From Brachynemurus nebulosus (lineage: Eukaryota > Arthropoda > Insecta > Neuroptera > Myrmeleontidae): DNA of 64,000 bases. Position numbers and translations under genes: made by a program. How positions within the stretch are numbered: position 1 is the first letter of the stretch; every line of letters starts with the position of its first letter. Shown here piece after piece: positions 22,099 through 34,296 of the stretch. Below the pieces are notes generated by a model. That model was given only the letters and a program-made list of their open reading frames with translations. It ran no database searches and had not been told where the DNA came from. The stretch lies in contig JAPWDM010000005.1 of the NCBI GenBank assembly GCA_035578155.1, forward strand, positions 36,108,108 to 36,172,107, read 5' to 3'.

Positions 22099-22784
22099 CA
22101 GAGATGGGAACAAAAGGTCCCTAACAGAGTCGTCATATAAAATATTTTGTACTGGGGACCTACGAATAGAACTGGAGGGCTGTCATAAAACGTAAAAATA
22201 TTATCAATCTTTTTAAAAATCAGTTTTACGACGTTTTACTATTAATACCACATCGTTAATGTTATTTTGTGTCTGTTTGTGTTTTTTAAAGGCCAATATT
22301 ATGAATCATTTTGCTTGTTATATGTACATACATAACTTTACATTTTTCTAATGCAAAAACAAAACCATCTTCAATCTTGTGAGCGACCGACTAAAGTGAT
22401 ACAATCTACTAATACAATCAATTTTGTTTACATTAAAGCAGGTATAAAGAAGGTGACATGTACATATTATTCAAATAATCACAAAGGAAATAGAGATATT
22501 GTTTACAATATAAATGTTTTGAATTCGTTTAAATTAATTTCTATTAGAGTCGACCACTTATTTATTCAACATTAATTTTTTTAAATTATTTTTAAAATTA
22601 AAATTATATATTAAATTATGAAAAATGGGTAATTTTTGATTTTTACTGATTTGTTCTTTAAAGCTTCCTTAGGCTAGTCATCAAATCCAGGGGAAAATCC
22701 TCAGCCTTCTACTAAAATTTATAGCCCCCCAATTCAAAATATTTTATATGGCGATTCTGTTCGGGACCACTGTTCTCCCAAGTC
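22099..22784. mobile_element. TIR element with 9-10 bp TSD
   Basis: The sequence TAAATATTAC occurs exactly at 22089-22098 and 22785-22794, immediately outside a TIR pair. The left arm reads AGAGATGGGAACAAAAGGTCCC and continues with CATATAAAATATTTTG. The right arm carries the inverted equivalents of both blocks. The element is about 686 bp and internally AT-rich. An open frame at 22351-22575 has no recognised domain. The 9-10 bp TSD favours the Mutator superfamily, with hAT as the alternative. Confidence 0.75.
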
Positions 22785-22962
22785 TAAATATTACATACCG
22801 CTACTCATTTTGATGAATTCCATCACTATTGAGTTTTCCTATAAGTCACATTGGTTTTCATAAAGGATGCTTTTTAATTTTAAGTCCCGTTTGCGAAACA
22901 CTGCGCTTCAGAGTAAAGCCTTTTTGTCCCCCTAACAGTAATTCGAAAAACCGGGTAGTTAG

Positions 22963-23160
22963 ATCGTAGTGATTATTGACCAGTGGGTAGCAAGATCACA
23001 GTGATTGTGGACTACTGAGTAGTAAGATCACAGTGATTATGGGCCACTGACTAATAATACAATAGTGATTATAAGCCACTGGATAGAAAGGTCATAGTGA
23101 TTATGTATTACTGGATAGCATGATCATAATAATTATGGACCATTGGGTAGTAAGGTCATA
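22963..23160 (+). repeat. 32-bp minisatellite, about 6 copies
   Basis: Tandem units of the form AGATCACAGTGATTATGGAC followed by CACTGGGTAGTA, 32 bp long, are repeated about six times with progressive divergence toward the right. Each unit holds the near-palindrome GATCACAGTGATTATG. No coding frame is maintained. Confidence 0.85.
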
Positions 23161-23805
23161 GTGCCCCTTCCCCTCTTATATACACGCCTGATTCTTTGTT
23201 CGTCATTTATCCGATTAGGCAATTCTGTCACATGTTAATAGCTAGGAAATTATAATTTTAATATTTATCAATAAAATCGACATGGTATTCGTTACGATAA
23301 CTAGATAAATAACTTTATTTTTAAATTATAGACTTCTTGTTATTATGTTTTATTATGTATCATTAGAAAGCGCAAAAATCGCAACTGATTTTCACTTATG
23401 TTGATAGTAAGTATATGCTTACATTATAGACAAAAATAAAATTCATAGCTTTTTTTAAAAGCTTTTATTTAACTTACTATGTTAGTATGTTGGTTTAGAT
23501 CAAATCTTGGAATCAAGATTTAGACAGGTTCTAATCGAGCTAGAGGTTTCAAATTTTGCATACTTGTCTAACCTTGACAACAATGCAATATTGTATATTT
23601 AGTTTTACCCTAAATCACCCCAAACCAAATTTTTTTATTTTTAATCCTATGCAACTTTTTGACATTTCGAATTGTCAAAAATTGTCCATTGATTTTACAT
23701 TGCAATTTTTTATTTCCATAGTTATGTTTGATTAGGGTAAATTAACCGATTAAAATATAAGTAAAAAAATTACCTCTCTAATTTTTTTTAAATTAATTGT
23801 GATCA

Positions 23806-24253
23806 GAAAATAAATTAAAGTAAAAGATATGTTTTTTAAGAAAAAGCTTTTATTTAAAAATGGACTAAAAAAATAAAATAACTTTTGAGTGAAGTTTGAA
23901 GCAATATGCAACAAAATTTATAAAAGCGTGAGGCGTTTAATTAAGTTTAATAACTATTGAAAAGTAAAATAGCTACACTTATATCAAAAACATCCAAAAC
24001 AGAAATAATTACTGATAACGCCTCAAGCTTTTATAAATTATGTTGCATATTGTTTCAATCTTCACTCAAAAGTTATTTTATTTTTTTAACCCATTTTTAA
24101 ATAAAAGCTTTTTTTTAAAAATAAAAGTGGTATTTTGCAAAGTAAAATATTTGTTTATTATTTACAAATATGGAATACCATAAAGTAACGCTCAAATCTA
24201 TTAATATTAAAAGCTTTTTCTTAAAAAACATTTTTTTTACTTTAATTTATTTC
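23806..24253. repeat. Compound inverted repeat (foldback)
   Basis: The inner arms 23831-23937 and 24016-24118 are inverted copies, sharing GAGTGAAGTTTGAAGCAATA and TTTATAAAAGCGTGAGGCGT. A second inverted copy of only the outer 48 bp lies at 24206-24253, carrying AAAGCTTTTTCTTAAAAAAC. The structure looks like a foldback with a duplicated outer arm. Confidence 0.7.
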
Positions 24254-24259
24254 TGCCGT

Positions 24260-26260
24260 GCTTACAATGAGTAAAAATATGCATTTTAGAATTACCTTTT
24301 GTAATGCTAAAATGGCTTGCTTTTTTCACATAACATGAAGAAAATTATCTCTACATTTTAGCAAATATGTGTTTTCTTATTTACATGCATTTTTTAACTA
24401 ATAATAGAAAGAAAAAAGAATCTTTTAATTTCCTGGCACAGAGTGCATCCACAATGATACTATATACCTATATTGTATCCCATAATGTGTTCACGTTTTC
24501 ACAGAATTACGCATGGGTCTATCTAAAATGATATATTCAAAGCAGAGGTAATAATACGGAAAATGTAACCTTTCTGTAATATGAAAGGATATAAGATCAC
24601 ATTTAGAAACTGTTTATATATTATTTCATATATGTTGGCATAATGTTGGTTTTTATAAGCACAATAGAGCAATAAAGTATCGTCTATAAAATATCTTCGG
24701 CCTCAAACCACAAAATACTTAATTATGTTTCTTATAAACCAAGAGCCAGCCGTACATTTCATTCAAAGAATTTTCTCCCTTTTCTTTTTAACTTTTGAAT
24801 TGATTATAAAAAGAATCAGTTATTAGAATACTCGTGGTCAATTTTGGTTAATAATTAGGGTTAAATCGGTAGCCTATATTAAAATAAGAGCTAACCATCA
24901 AAAGTCTTACATCATGAAACCCAAGAAGTATACATCAGTTATAAACCTAAAATAAAATAAGAAAAAGATTGGGAATAAAGTAACACAATGCACCCATGTT
25001 GCCTAACTCAAACCTGACACTATGGTCAAAAAATAATAATCATAAAAAATAATCATGCTTTGACAGTTGTCTTACTTTATCAAATTGGAAGCAAAAAGAA
25101 AAAAGATATTAGAATAACCGTTTACAAAACTTATTATTTATTAGAATAACCGTTTTTAAAATTTCTAATTATAGAAAATAGAAAATTCTGAATAAACAAT
25201 TATTATTCATGTAGAACAAGAAAAACTGAATTCTGAAATTGCTTGAAATAACTTCTTCAAGACAAACAGAAACTTTTTGAGTACTTCAGAATGTTGCAAA
25301 CCACCTTCAATTATATTTTAAAGTCAACTGAATTTCACCTTCAATATTAAGTTAAATTTTTAAAATGTTTTGGATACGACAGGTTAAGTTTGTCATGTCC
25401 TAATATATTTTTTCTCATTCCACAATTTCTTATTGAATTCTCTAATATGATAATATTAATTTTTTGATCCCATAAAAACCGGTTTTGTTAAACAAGAATA
25501 ATTAATTTTTCCAAACTCATTTCTTTCGTACGAATTCGCATCAAAAAACAAAACAAAAAATTTGTTCGCATCAAAAAGTCGTACGAACTCGTACGAGAGT
25601 CGTAAACACTAAACAGTGTAACTACGCATGTCTAAATGTATACATTTGTTACTTTAATTCGTATTAACAGGTCTATCTATAGTAGTCATGGAAAATTTTT
25701 GTTTTTTCTACTGACATTCTGAAATTAAGGATGACGTTTGTATTAATTTAAACAAACAAAATAATTCTAAAATAATTTAGTAAATTTTAAATTTTATACT
25801 TTTATCTTTCCAGTATTTAATAAGGTAAGTCCATTTAATTTATAAGACAGTGAAAATAAAGGCTAATTCTCAAATTACGTGCCAACGAAAAAATGAAGTC
25901 AAATTTTTTATATTTTTTAATTGATTTAGGTAGTATTAAAACAAATAAAAGTGACGATAAAAGGTTATGCACATATTTAATTTTCATTGAAAAATATTAA
26001 AAACTTAATTTTTTATTTATAGGAAATTTAGGTTATGTTAATATGATTTTACTATTCCTCTTAGAAATTATATTATTTAGTAATAAATAAATATGATAAT
26101 TAAATTTGTTTATTTTTCTTTCTAGTATTTCCCTTTGCCCAAATTTAAAAAAAAAGAAAGGAAATTGGGTTACTTACTTACTAAACGCAATGCTTAATAT
26201 ATTAAATTTTAATATTTTTTAACGGAAATTAAACGTGTCCCCCAATTTTTATCTACTTTT
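24260..26260. other. AT-rich stretch, nothing recognised
   Basis: About 2 kb with no supported gene. A segment near 24830-24870 (CTCGTGGTCAATTTTGGTTA then ATAATTAGGGTTAA) resembles one at 36121-36155, so part of it belongs to a dispersed family. Confidence 0.45.
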
Positions 26261-26418
26261 TTACTTGTTTGACTTGCAAATCAATCAAGAAAAATAAAAA
26301 AAAAAACTACAAAATTTCGTTGGCACGTAATTTGGGAAATTGTCAATTATTTTTATTTAATTTGAATTTTAAAAATAGATCATTCTTTTACTTTAACTTG
26401 TTACAGACTAGCAACACA

Positions 26419-26604
26419 ATGGAGCCAGCCTGTGTGGAACACGATCCTCGACACAGAGTCTTCGGTTACACTTCTTTCATTGAGAAAATATACTGTAACA
26501 AATATTACTTGTCAGTTTTTAAAAGTGTGATGCTATTTTTATTTGGAGTAAAACTATCCAGAGAACTTATTGGATACGAATTCATATGCAGTAAACCTTG
26601 TTAA
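26419..26604 (+). CDS. Candidate 61-residue small protein, unknown function
   Basis: An ATG at 26419 in good context (AACACA-ATG-G, purine at -3 and G at +4) opens a 61-codon frame ending TAA at 26604. The product starts MEPACVEHDPRHRVFGYTSF, is well mixed in composition and contains a single hydrophobic stretch (YLSVFKSVMLFLFGVKL, residues ~34-50), so it may be a small membrane protein. It has four cysteines. A pyrimidine-rich tract ending TTGTTACAG at 26407 looks like a splice acceptor 12 nt before the ATG, so this may be the coding exon of a spliced transcript. An ATTAAA poly(A) variant lies near 26743. Base use is clearly more balanced than in the flanks. The family is not recognised. A pseudogene or chance ORF remains possible. 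Confidence 0.5.
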   Translation: MEPACVEHDPRHRVFGYTSFIEKIYCNKYYLSVFKSVMLFLFGVKLSRELIGYEFICSKPC

Positions 26605-26808
26605 AATTTACGTCAAAATATAAAGGCATTTTTTTGTTTCAAATTCAAAAATAAGATTAATTTTATTGACTTGTATGACTTCAGCATCACTAAAGGCATC
26701 AAATTTTACGTACCTATGTAACTTTTATGTTTTATAAGATTGAATTAAAGACTGCTTCCTGCTAAATATATATTTAAATGTTCAAATTTCCATTCCAAAA
26801 CATCTTAA

Positions 26809-27661
26809 GGGCAGGGTAAGGTATTAAAATAATTTTTTTTGCTTTTTTTTTATTTTTTTAACTGAATGCATAATATCTCAAGAATATTGTCTCAAAATTT
26901 CAAGTTGATTGGAGCAAAATTGACGAAGTTACAAGTATTTTTGTTATTATCTGGCAGATGTTTCGCTCTCTATATATCTCTCTCTCTCAGTTCTATTATA
27001 GAAATTTCAATGCAAGTACAAAAGTGTTTCTACCTGTACTGTATATTTTGTCAGTGTAGGGTACAAAATTTAGTTTAGCAGTAAGTATTCTATATCAGTT
27101 TTATACAAAAATTTTTAAGTGTTCAAAACTTTAAAGCGTTTTTCCCACAACTCACGTTTTCAAAGTCGGTGCCCCTCATAACTTCAAAACTACAGCACCG
27201 ATCCCCTTTGAAATTTTGAACACTATTTCTGTACATAATTTACGAGGTAACGCTGGAGAGTTTTTTTCAAATTTGTTAATAATTTTTATTTTACAATAAC
27301 AAATTAGTCGCTTTTTTTCCTTTCTAAATGTTCCAAAAAAGTGAAAAATTGAAATTTCGAAAAACCCACCCAGCGTTACCTGAGGAAAACTATTATCTAA
27401 CGAATGAATCTTAATTTTTTTATTTCGAATGATTCAGCACCAAGTTATGAGGGGCACCGCAATTCTACTTTTTTTCCGAGACACGTCCGAATAATTGCTG
27501 CCATTACTGTATTTTTTAATATTTCTTCGTGAAAATTTTATACAATATTCCTCGAATGTGATACTTTAATGTACCATTGGTTTTAATAAAGAGATTTTAA
27601 CTGTGTCGTAAAAAAATAACAAAAACATGCCTTTTTTGTATGAATTAACCTTACCCTCCCC
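26809..27661 (+). mobile_element. TTAA-flanked TIR element B
   Basis: Flanked by TTAA at 26805-26808 and 27662-27665, with inverted termini GGGCAGGGTAAGGT and ACCTTACCCTCCCC-type sequence. It shares ordered internal blocks with the element at 52889-53774. These are TGAATG followed by a CTCAAAATTTCAAGT-type block near the left, the CTACAGCACCGATCCC region versus CTACTTCACCAATTTT, a GGTAACGCTGG/GGTAATCAGG block, and a right-hand CAAGTTATGAGGGGCACCGC block. The copies are old. It is 853 bp and non-coding. It lies about 200 bp downstream of the small ORF. Confidence 0.75.
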
Positions 27662-27669
27662 TTAAAACA

Positions 27670-28580
27670 TATAGCAACTTTTTGAATCCATTGCAAATAA
27701 ATTGAAAACTGACATTAATTTTCAAAATATTACTTATATTGTAGGAAATTAAAATTTGCGACAAATTAAAGTACTGAGAATTATTTGACGAAATACTTTT
27801 ACTATAGGCGCCGCTGATTAAATCGCTTGCAAATTTAGGGCAACGTAACTTTTCTTCAGAGTAAGTTTTTTAACTCTTCAGCAATAAAAAGTGAATGTTA
27901 CGAAAGGCTTATATTTAATTATGTATTATTTAACAACCACTCTAAGTATAACTTTTGAATAATTCGAATAATTTGCTAATAGGGGAAAATGAGGTAAGAC
28001 AGGTAGTTAAGCCTTGATGATGAGTAAAACTTTTTGAGATCAAGATTCAAAAAATAAAACATAAAGTTGACAATCGCGGCACTAATCAATATTTTAGTTA
28101 CTACAACAAAATCTCTCAATAGGTATACTTAATGTTTTGATTAAATTAACAAGAAAATATAGTTATTAGTACAATTATATTATGTACATTGTTATTTAGT
28201 TTGTGACATTAATATACTCAGTAAAATTATTTTGCATTTGTAACTACAACATTTTTTTTTAGTCATCAAAAACATTTTTTTTTATTTACGGTAACTAAAA
28301 AAAAAATTATTTGATGACGTATTAAACTAAAAAATTTAGTAGTTTTTCGATTGTGATAACTAGAAATTTTTTTCAGTGTAATTGTTAATAAAAGCATGTC
28401 ATTAAATTCGTATTTATTCAACTACATTTACTTTCTTGTTCGTACTACAAGACTATTTAAAAATAACTGTCTCTAATAGCTTACAACTATGTTAATATAC
28501 AACCATAACAAAAATAGTTCCATCAAAGTGAACAATTTTTGCTCGATTAATTATTTAATTTGAAATGACAGTATTGAACA
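27670..28580. other. AT-rich stretch, nothing recognised
   Basis: No supported gene or element boundary. The sequence TTTTTTTCAGTGTAA near 28366 resembles termini of A-rich TIR elements, but no partner was fixed. Confidence 0.45.
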
Positions 28581-28584
28581 TTTA

Positions 28585-29443
28585 AAGCCGGGTCTACAGA
28601 TAACGAACGAACGCGAACAAACCTGAACGAACATGAACAAACAAAAACCAACACAAACGAACGCGAATAAACAATTAACGTCAATTCGTTGATGTTCGTT
28701 TATGTTCCGGCTACATAATAATTTTTTTAAGTAAGTTTAATAAATTTTAAAATGAAAAGTTATCGCAGTAAGAGTTTTATGGTCTACTAATATCGCCCAC
28801 ATTATGACGTCAATTTTATCATGCGATCTTTAAAAACCAACCAATCAAAAAGATGTTGGTAGATGGTTTTGTTTCATAAAAACAAAACTCTTTATAGTGC
28901 CTCTAATTTACTAACTGATCTAATTTGTGAAAATTCCTAATTTTTTGGAAATTTTACAAGATTGTCACTATCAGATTTCAAAAAGTTAACTGAAATAGTT
29001 GGACAAAAAATATCTAAACAAAATATACATTAATTATCTGAAAGCAATTCCTGTTAAAGAAAGACTTCAGTGTTATTACACATTGCGACTTTTCTTAATC
29101 AAATTTTCCCTCCAAAGATTCCGACACGTCATTTCTTTTTCTGATAATTTTGTCAAAATTATCTAAAACATTCCAAAACATCCAAATAAAATTTCAAATC
29201 TTATCAATTTTAAATTGTTTAATTTATTGTTCGAATAATTTTTAATCGTCCACATCTGACAGACACAAACAAACACGAACGAATCTTTTTCTATGATGTA
29301 CCGACAGCAAATGGAAAACATTCGTGGGTGTTCGAAACTGTTCGTTCGTGTTTGTTCGCTTTCGTGACTACGTCCACATTATTTTGTTGGTTTATGTTTG
29401 TTCGCATTCGTTCGCGTTCGTTCGTTATATGTAGACCCAGCTT
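28585..29443. mobile_element. TIR element with CGAACGAACG subterminal repeats
   Basis: An 859-bp element with 35-bp TIRs that differ at only a few positions. The left begins AAGCCGGGTCTACAGATAAC, and the complement of the right end begins AAGCTGGGTCTACATATAAC. TA flanks both ends (28583-28584 and 29444-29445). Each end carries a cluster of (A)CGAACGAACGCGAAC-type motifs in mirrored orientation, resembling transposase-binding repeats. The open frame at 29328-29522 is a by-product of these repeats. A TA target would suggest Tc1/mariner, but superfamily assignment is uncertain. Confidence 0.7.
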
Positions 29444-29449
29444 TACAAT

Positions 29450-30000
29450 TTTAATCGTATTATCAATAATTTATAACATTTTTGATTTTAAAAAAATTAT
29501 GAAAAATAAAACTCAACTTTGATGGCTTATGAATTATGTATGTCATGTATGTTTTTGCAAAATTAAGTGATTAATGAATTGCAAATATCCATTCGATATT
29601 TGCCCGAGCTACATAATATACATATACATACACATAGGTACGTCCTACCTACAAATATACAACTTGATTCCTTTTTCAAATTGATAAAATTTTACGGTAT
29701 AATAAGAGTCCACATGAAAATATAATATAGAATAAAAACTGGCTATTGTTTTCGAAAGTGAAAATAGCATAATTAATTAATCTCCAATTGTTTTTCGTCG
29801 TTCGGCCACTATAAATGAATCGACAACAAATTTGGATGCTATTCAAACAATTAAATTGGTCATAATTTGAAAACAATAGGAAAATAATAAGTGAAAAATG
29901 GATTGGTAAAAATAAAAACTATATAAACTAAATGATAATTGTAAAAAAAAGACTATGCGATAAAATTTAATTTATTTACTTTGGTGTGTGAATAATTTAA
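29450..30000. other. No recognisable feature
   Basis: About 550 bp of AT-rich sequence. The minus-strand open frame at 29676-29876 has no recognisable motif. Confidence 0.4.
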
Positions 30001-30009
30001 ACCATAATA

Positions 30010-30204
30010 CAGGGCCAGCTTAGCCAATAGGCCACCCTAGGCCATGGCCTAGGGGCGGAAGATTTTTAGGGGCGGCAAATTTTTAAAACAGGGCAAAAAA
30101 ATTTGTAATTGACGTTTTTTTTAAGATTTCCTTTTTTCAAATAAAAGGTAGGGGCGGCATTTTTCAAGATGTCTAGGGGCGGACTCAGGCTTAATCCGGC
30201 CCTG
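30010..30204. mobile_element. hAT MITE with perfect 8-bp TSD CCATAATA
   Basis: A 195-bp element starting CAGGGCCAGCTTAGCC and ending CTTAATCCGGCCCTG. It is flanked by exact copies of CCATAATA (30002-30009 and 30205-30212). The interior has two GGGGCGG-rich stretches. The 8-bp TSD and CAGGG...CCCTG ends identify a hAT-family non-autonomous element. The perfect TSD implies a fairly recent insertion. Confidence 0.92.
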
Positions 30205-30744
30205 CCATAATATCACACTGATATGTATCCAAAGAGGACGCAAATACGAGAGTGTTAAGGGATTCTCTCATCTCGCTTTTGGTACCCGAATCGAAGGCTT
30301 GAGGTATGTCTAACTTTGCATGGGGTTCTGCGTTTGAGCTGACCAGCCCTGCTCAGGTGCCCCCAATTTCAGGGGTTGATTTCGCCCCGAAAAAGTGGTA
30401 GACGATCGATAAAGATAAATACGGGTCCCTTATTTTTGCCTTTTCTACACATCAGCAAAATTTCATCAAAACTGCGAATTTCACTTTGGATGCATCTCTT
30501 TGGTGGATATCGAAAACAGGGATTGTAATACCGGTAAACCGATTTACCGGTTTACCGGTAAATTACTAAAAATGCCTTAAAATTTATACCGGAAGATCGC
30601 TGATTTTTTACCGGTAATTGGATAAATTAAAAATAGTATATTTGAAAATTTTTATAAGTTCATTTTATTTCATAATACCCCTGTCGCAGCATCTGCATAA
30701 CATAGCGAATTTCCAAATCTTGGGCACTGGCGGATCTCATCTAA

Positions 30745-31015
30745 GACCTGTACCTATTTAAAATAGTTTAGCTTTCTTTTTTTAAGAATTTTTAAAATCG
30801 GTTGGGTAATTAGTTTTGGTATTTTTGGGGACTCAAGAACCCGAACGAATTTTGTGCAGCATAGTTGTATCCATCTAAAATAATTTAGTTCTCTAGCAGT
30901 GAGAAATTTTTTAGCATCGGTTCGATAGCTTATTACTGGCGTTTTCGGATCTGCAAGATCCCGGGGGACCTCATTAAAAAATCAGCTCGACCGTATATTC
31001 TAGGCGGACTTTATG

Positions 31016-31095
<80 letters not shown>

Positions 31096-31990
31096 AACCC
31101 GTTGTGTAGCATTCTACGCCGCATTTGCATCGGCAGGACAGTTGTGGATCTCAGATAACACAACCTGTACCTATCTAAAACAGTTTACCTCGGTAATAGT
31201 AAAAAAGTTTCAAAATCGGTCAGTTATTTTATTTTTGACACATTTAGGTCCTACTGACACTTCAGACCTTACATAACGTAATCTATATGTATCTAAAATG
31301 GCTTAGCTCCCCAACAGTAAAAAATTTTCAAAATCGGTCGGTTAGTTTATTTTTGACACTTTTGGATCCGATGGACCCTGGCAGACTTTACATAACGTAA
31401 TCTATATTTATCTAAAATAGTTTAGCTCTGTAACAGTGAAAAAATTTTCAAAATCGGTCGGTTAGTTTATTTTTACCACTTTTGGGTCCCATGGTCCATG
31501 TAACAGTGAAAAAATTTTCAAGATCGGTCAGTTAGTTTATTTTTGACACGTTTGGGTCCTAGCGGACCTTACATAATATATTCTAAATCTATCTAAAATA
31601 GTTTAGCTCTGTAACAGTGAAGAAATTTTTAAAATTGGTCGTTTAGTTTATTTTTTACAATTATGGGATCAGTAAATCCTGGCGTAACTCATACAAGTCT
31701 AGTACTCTAACAGTAAGAAAAGGGTTCTAAGGATCTCATATAACTTATGGCAGTCCGTAAGCTTCTTGCGGACATCATTTAATTAATTAATTCAAATACT
31801 TTAACTTACTAACTGTGAAAAAATTTTTAAAATCGATTGGTTAATTAATTTCTGGCCTTTTTAGGTCCCGAAAACCTTGACCTCATATAAAATACCTTAA
31901 ATCCATTTGAAATGGTTTAATTTTTTAACATTATTAATTATTAGTGAAAAAATTTTCAAAATCGATTCAAAATATTTTTCCGTTCATACA
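30745..31990 (+). repeat. Diverged ~119-bp tandem array
   Basis: The core phrase TCTAAAATAGTTTAGCTCTG, followed by AACAGTGAAAAAATTTTCAA and ATCGGTCGGTTAGTTTATTT, repeats about nine or ten times. Anchors near 30875 and 30756, and near 31174, 31293 and 31412, are 119 bp apart. Later units are shortened or decayed. A (TA)n tract at 31018-31091 interrupts the array. The array lies wholly inside the hAT-type element. Confidence 0.8.
31018..31091. repeat. (TA)n microsatellite
   Basis: About 37 uninterrupted TA units inside the 119-bp tandem array. Confidence 0.95.
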
Positions 31991-32459
31991 TATGTACATT
32001 GTACATATTTTGTTTTGTTTCATATTTAATAATATTTATATCATAACATAATCTTCAATTTCTTGTTTACTAAAAAATTCAATAAAAAAAAAAAAAATTC
32101 TTCATTACATTAGCTTAGAAAATCTGTTTAATTTACATTTTTTAACATGAGATAGAACCATGCTAATTATAATGCAATAAATGAGAAACAAAACTCTATA
32201 CATGTATGTGTGTTATAACACATATATGTGAATAGTCTTCACTTGTTCTCACAAAATTCTTTAATAAAAAAGTGAAATATTTTTATACTTCATAAAGAAC
32301 TGAGATATAAATATAAATTACTTATTAGACTAACAAAGAAAGAATAAAAGTGAAAATTTACATTTTCTCGAAAAATACTTAAAATAGAAAGAAAATTATA
32401 AGAATATTTTCTTCATAATTTTTTTTTCCTTTTCAACGATGTAAAAATCGAACTGCCTT

Positions 32460-32615
32460 ATGATAGGATCGAATGATAAAAAATGGCCAGAAAACCTACT
32501 TCTGGGCATCCGACGTGTCTGGCTAACGAACTTAGCCAAGCCAATTCAGAATCCAGTCCGCACACAAAATTTCATAAGCGTTAGACGATTCGTTCGAGAG
32601 TTATCGTGGGAACAC

Positions 32616-32677
<62 letters not shown>

Positions 32678-32800
32678 TTTAGTGAATATCATTTTCGTAT
32701 TCTAGGGACCTCAAAACAGATTTCTGCCATAGTTCCGGACTCAGATTGCGTCATGGGACCTACTGTAATAGCTGAATTTCGAGTTTTCGAAATTCGCTAA
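32460..32800 (+). repeat. Dispersed repeat with internal (TA)n
   Basis: The segment has the phrase CAAAATTTCATAAGCGTTAG then TTCGAGAGTTATCG followed by about 29 TA units (32617-32674). It continues into TTTTAGTGAATATCATTTTC, which is related to 46475-46545. The layout of a conserved tail followed by a dinucleotide tract is common in insect interspersed repeats. The two overlapping open frames here mostly encode YIYI repeats and are not genes. Confidence 0.6.
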
Positions 32801-33389
32801 AAGAATGATCAAGTTTATTGAACGTAAATGTACACAATGAAATAAGCCCTTACTGTGAGCACAATGCAATGGTCAGTTTTAAAATGCATATAATATATGC
32901 AATAAAGCATCCATTTTGTATTTACTTACATATTATTTAAATCAGATGTACTTTTTCCAAAATAATTAAACATTATGTTAAATGATTACATTGTAAGAAG
33001 CGGTAAGCAAATTCTTATTACAGGTAGGTATATATAATTGATTCATATTTTATCATTATTTAACAAAATTTAAAATTAGTTTTTCAACAAACAATAACAA
33101 TGGGCGGTATATTTCTGTGAAGGAAGCCGTAGATACTTACAAAGTCGTAAAATCAAACAGATACAATTTTTTTTACATAATTTTTATCTTATTTTGTATA
33201 CTGTATATAATGAATGATCTGAATAAAATAATTTTACGTTTTTATTTTATTTTTCTAATATTCATTCTTATATTTTCCGTGTTTTAAAAAATACCGGTAA
33301 ATTACCGGTAAACCGGTTTTGCTAAAAAAAATTACCGAATCACCGGTAAATGAAAAAGTCGGTAAATTTACAATCCCTAATCGTAAAAG

Positions 33390-34290
33390 TATCGAAAATG
33401 AGCGTCATATTCTAATCGAATGATGAAGCTCTTCTCTCATGGTTTTTGTTTTGCTTATAACAATTATAACTCTTAGATTTATTAGATGGTTTTACACTGA
33501 AGCTGGCATTATATTTCCACATTTTATCGAATCAAAAAAGTCTTCACACCTTTCTCGCTTATGTTGAACACCCAGTTTAATGTTATCAATTGATACATCT
33601 GCAACTATCTAGGAGTTAATTTTTTTTTTTAATTTATAAAAAATTTAGCTAATTAAATATTGTTAAAATATTTTTTTTTAAATTGTTAGTTAGAAACTAG
33701 TAAAAATATTATTAATTAACATTTTTTGCTTGTGTGTTTTTTTCTTTTTCAATGCATTTGTAACCTTAATAAGTCTCTAGGCATTATTTTATAATAATAG
33801 TCCACAGTTCATTATGAATATTCAAATAAACGAAAATACATAACTGGTCTATGTATGTAAAAAATAGAAAAAAAACCAGAATATACAGTTCAAAGGTATA
33901 ATGTGCATAATATAACCACAGGCAAAAACTTGTTTACAAATTCATTATGTTATGAAATATATTTCAATGCTCATGAATGTAACTAATAAATTACGGAATG
34001 TATTTTAATATTTGTAATTAATAGTCTACTTACGCAAAATTAATTTGATGTTTGATAATCACCATTTCACAAATTTTACAGTAGAACAAAAAACAAATTT
34101 CTATAGTCCACTCATGCATTGTCCCGTACACATTCATATATCATTCATTTGATTGCAATGAAACCTTTGTTTGTGTGCGCACGCCGGTAACGGTTTTTAA
34201 ATTAGTACTATCGTTTTACAATAGATGGCGTGCGAATCGTTTCAATAAATGTGTGTGTATTTCGTATATTTTATTGCAATTAAACTTTGG
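33390..34290. other. No recognisable feature
   Basis: AT-rich sequence between the hAT-type element and the helicase fossil. No gene or repeat edge was supported. Confidence 0.4.
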
Positions 34291-34296
34291 TGAGTG

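Larger units (their letters stand above)
30517..33379. mobile_element. 2.9-kb hAT-type element with ACCGGTAAA subterminal repeats
   Basis: The termini CAGGGATTGTAA (30517) and TTACAATCCCTA (ends 33379) are inverted. Flanks ATCGAAAA (30509-30516) and ATCGTAAA (33380-33387) form an 8-bp TSD with one mismatch. Both ends carry clustered ACCGGTAAA/TTTACCGGT motifs in both orientations within the outer ~100 bp, as hAT transposase-binding sites do. The interior has no transposase ORF but holds a ~119-bp tandem array and two (TA)n tracts. Alternatively, two separate solo ends happen to flank the region, but the TSD argues for one element. Confidence 0.65.
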
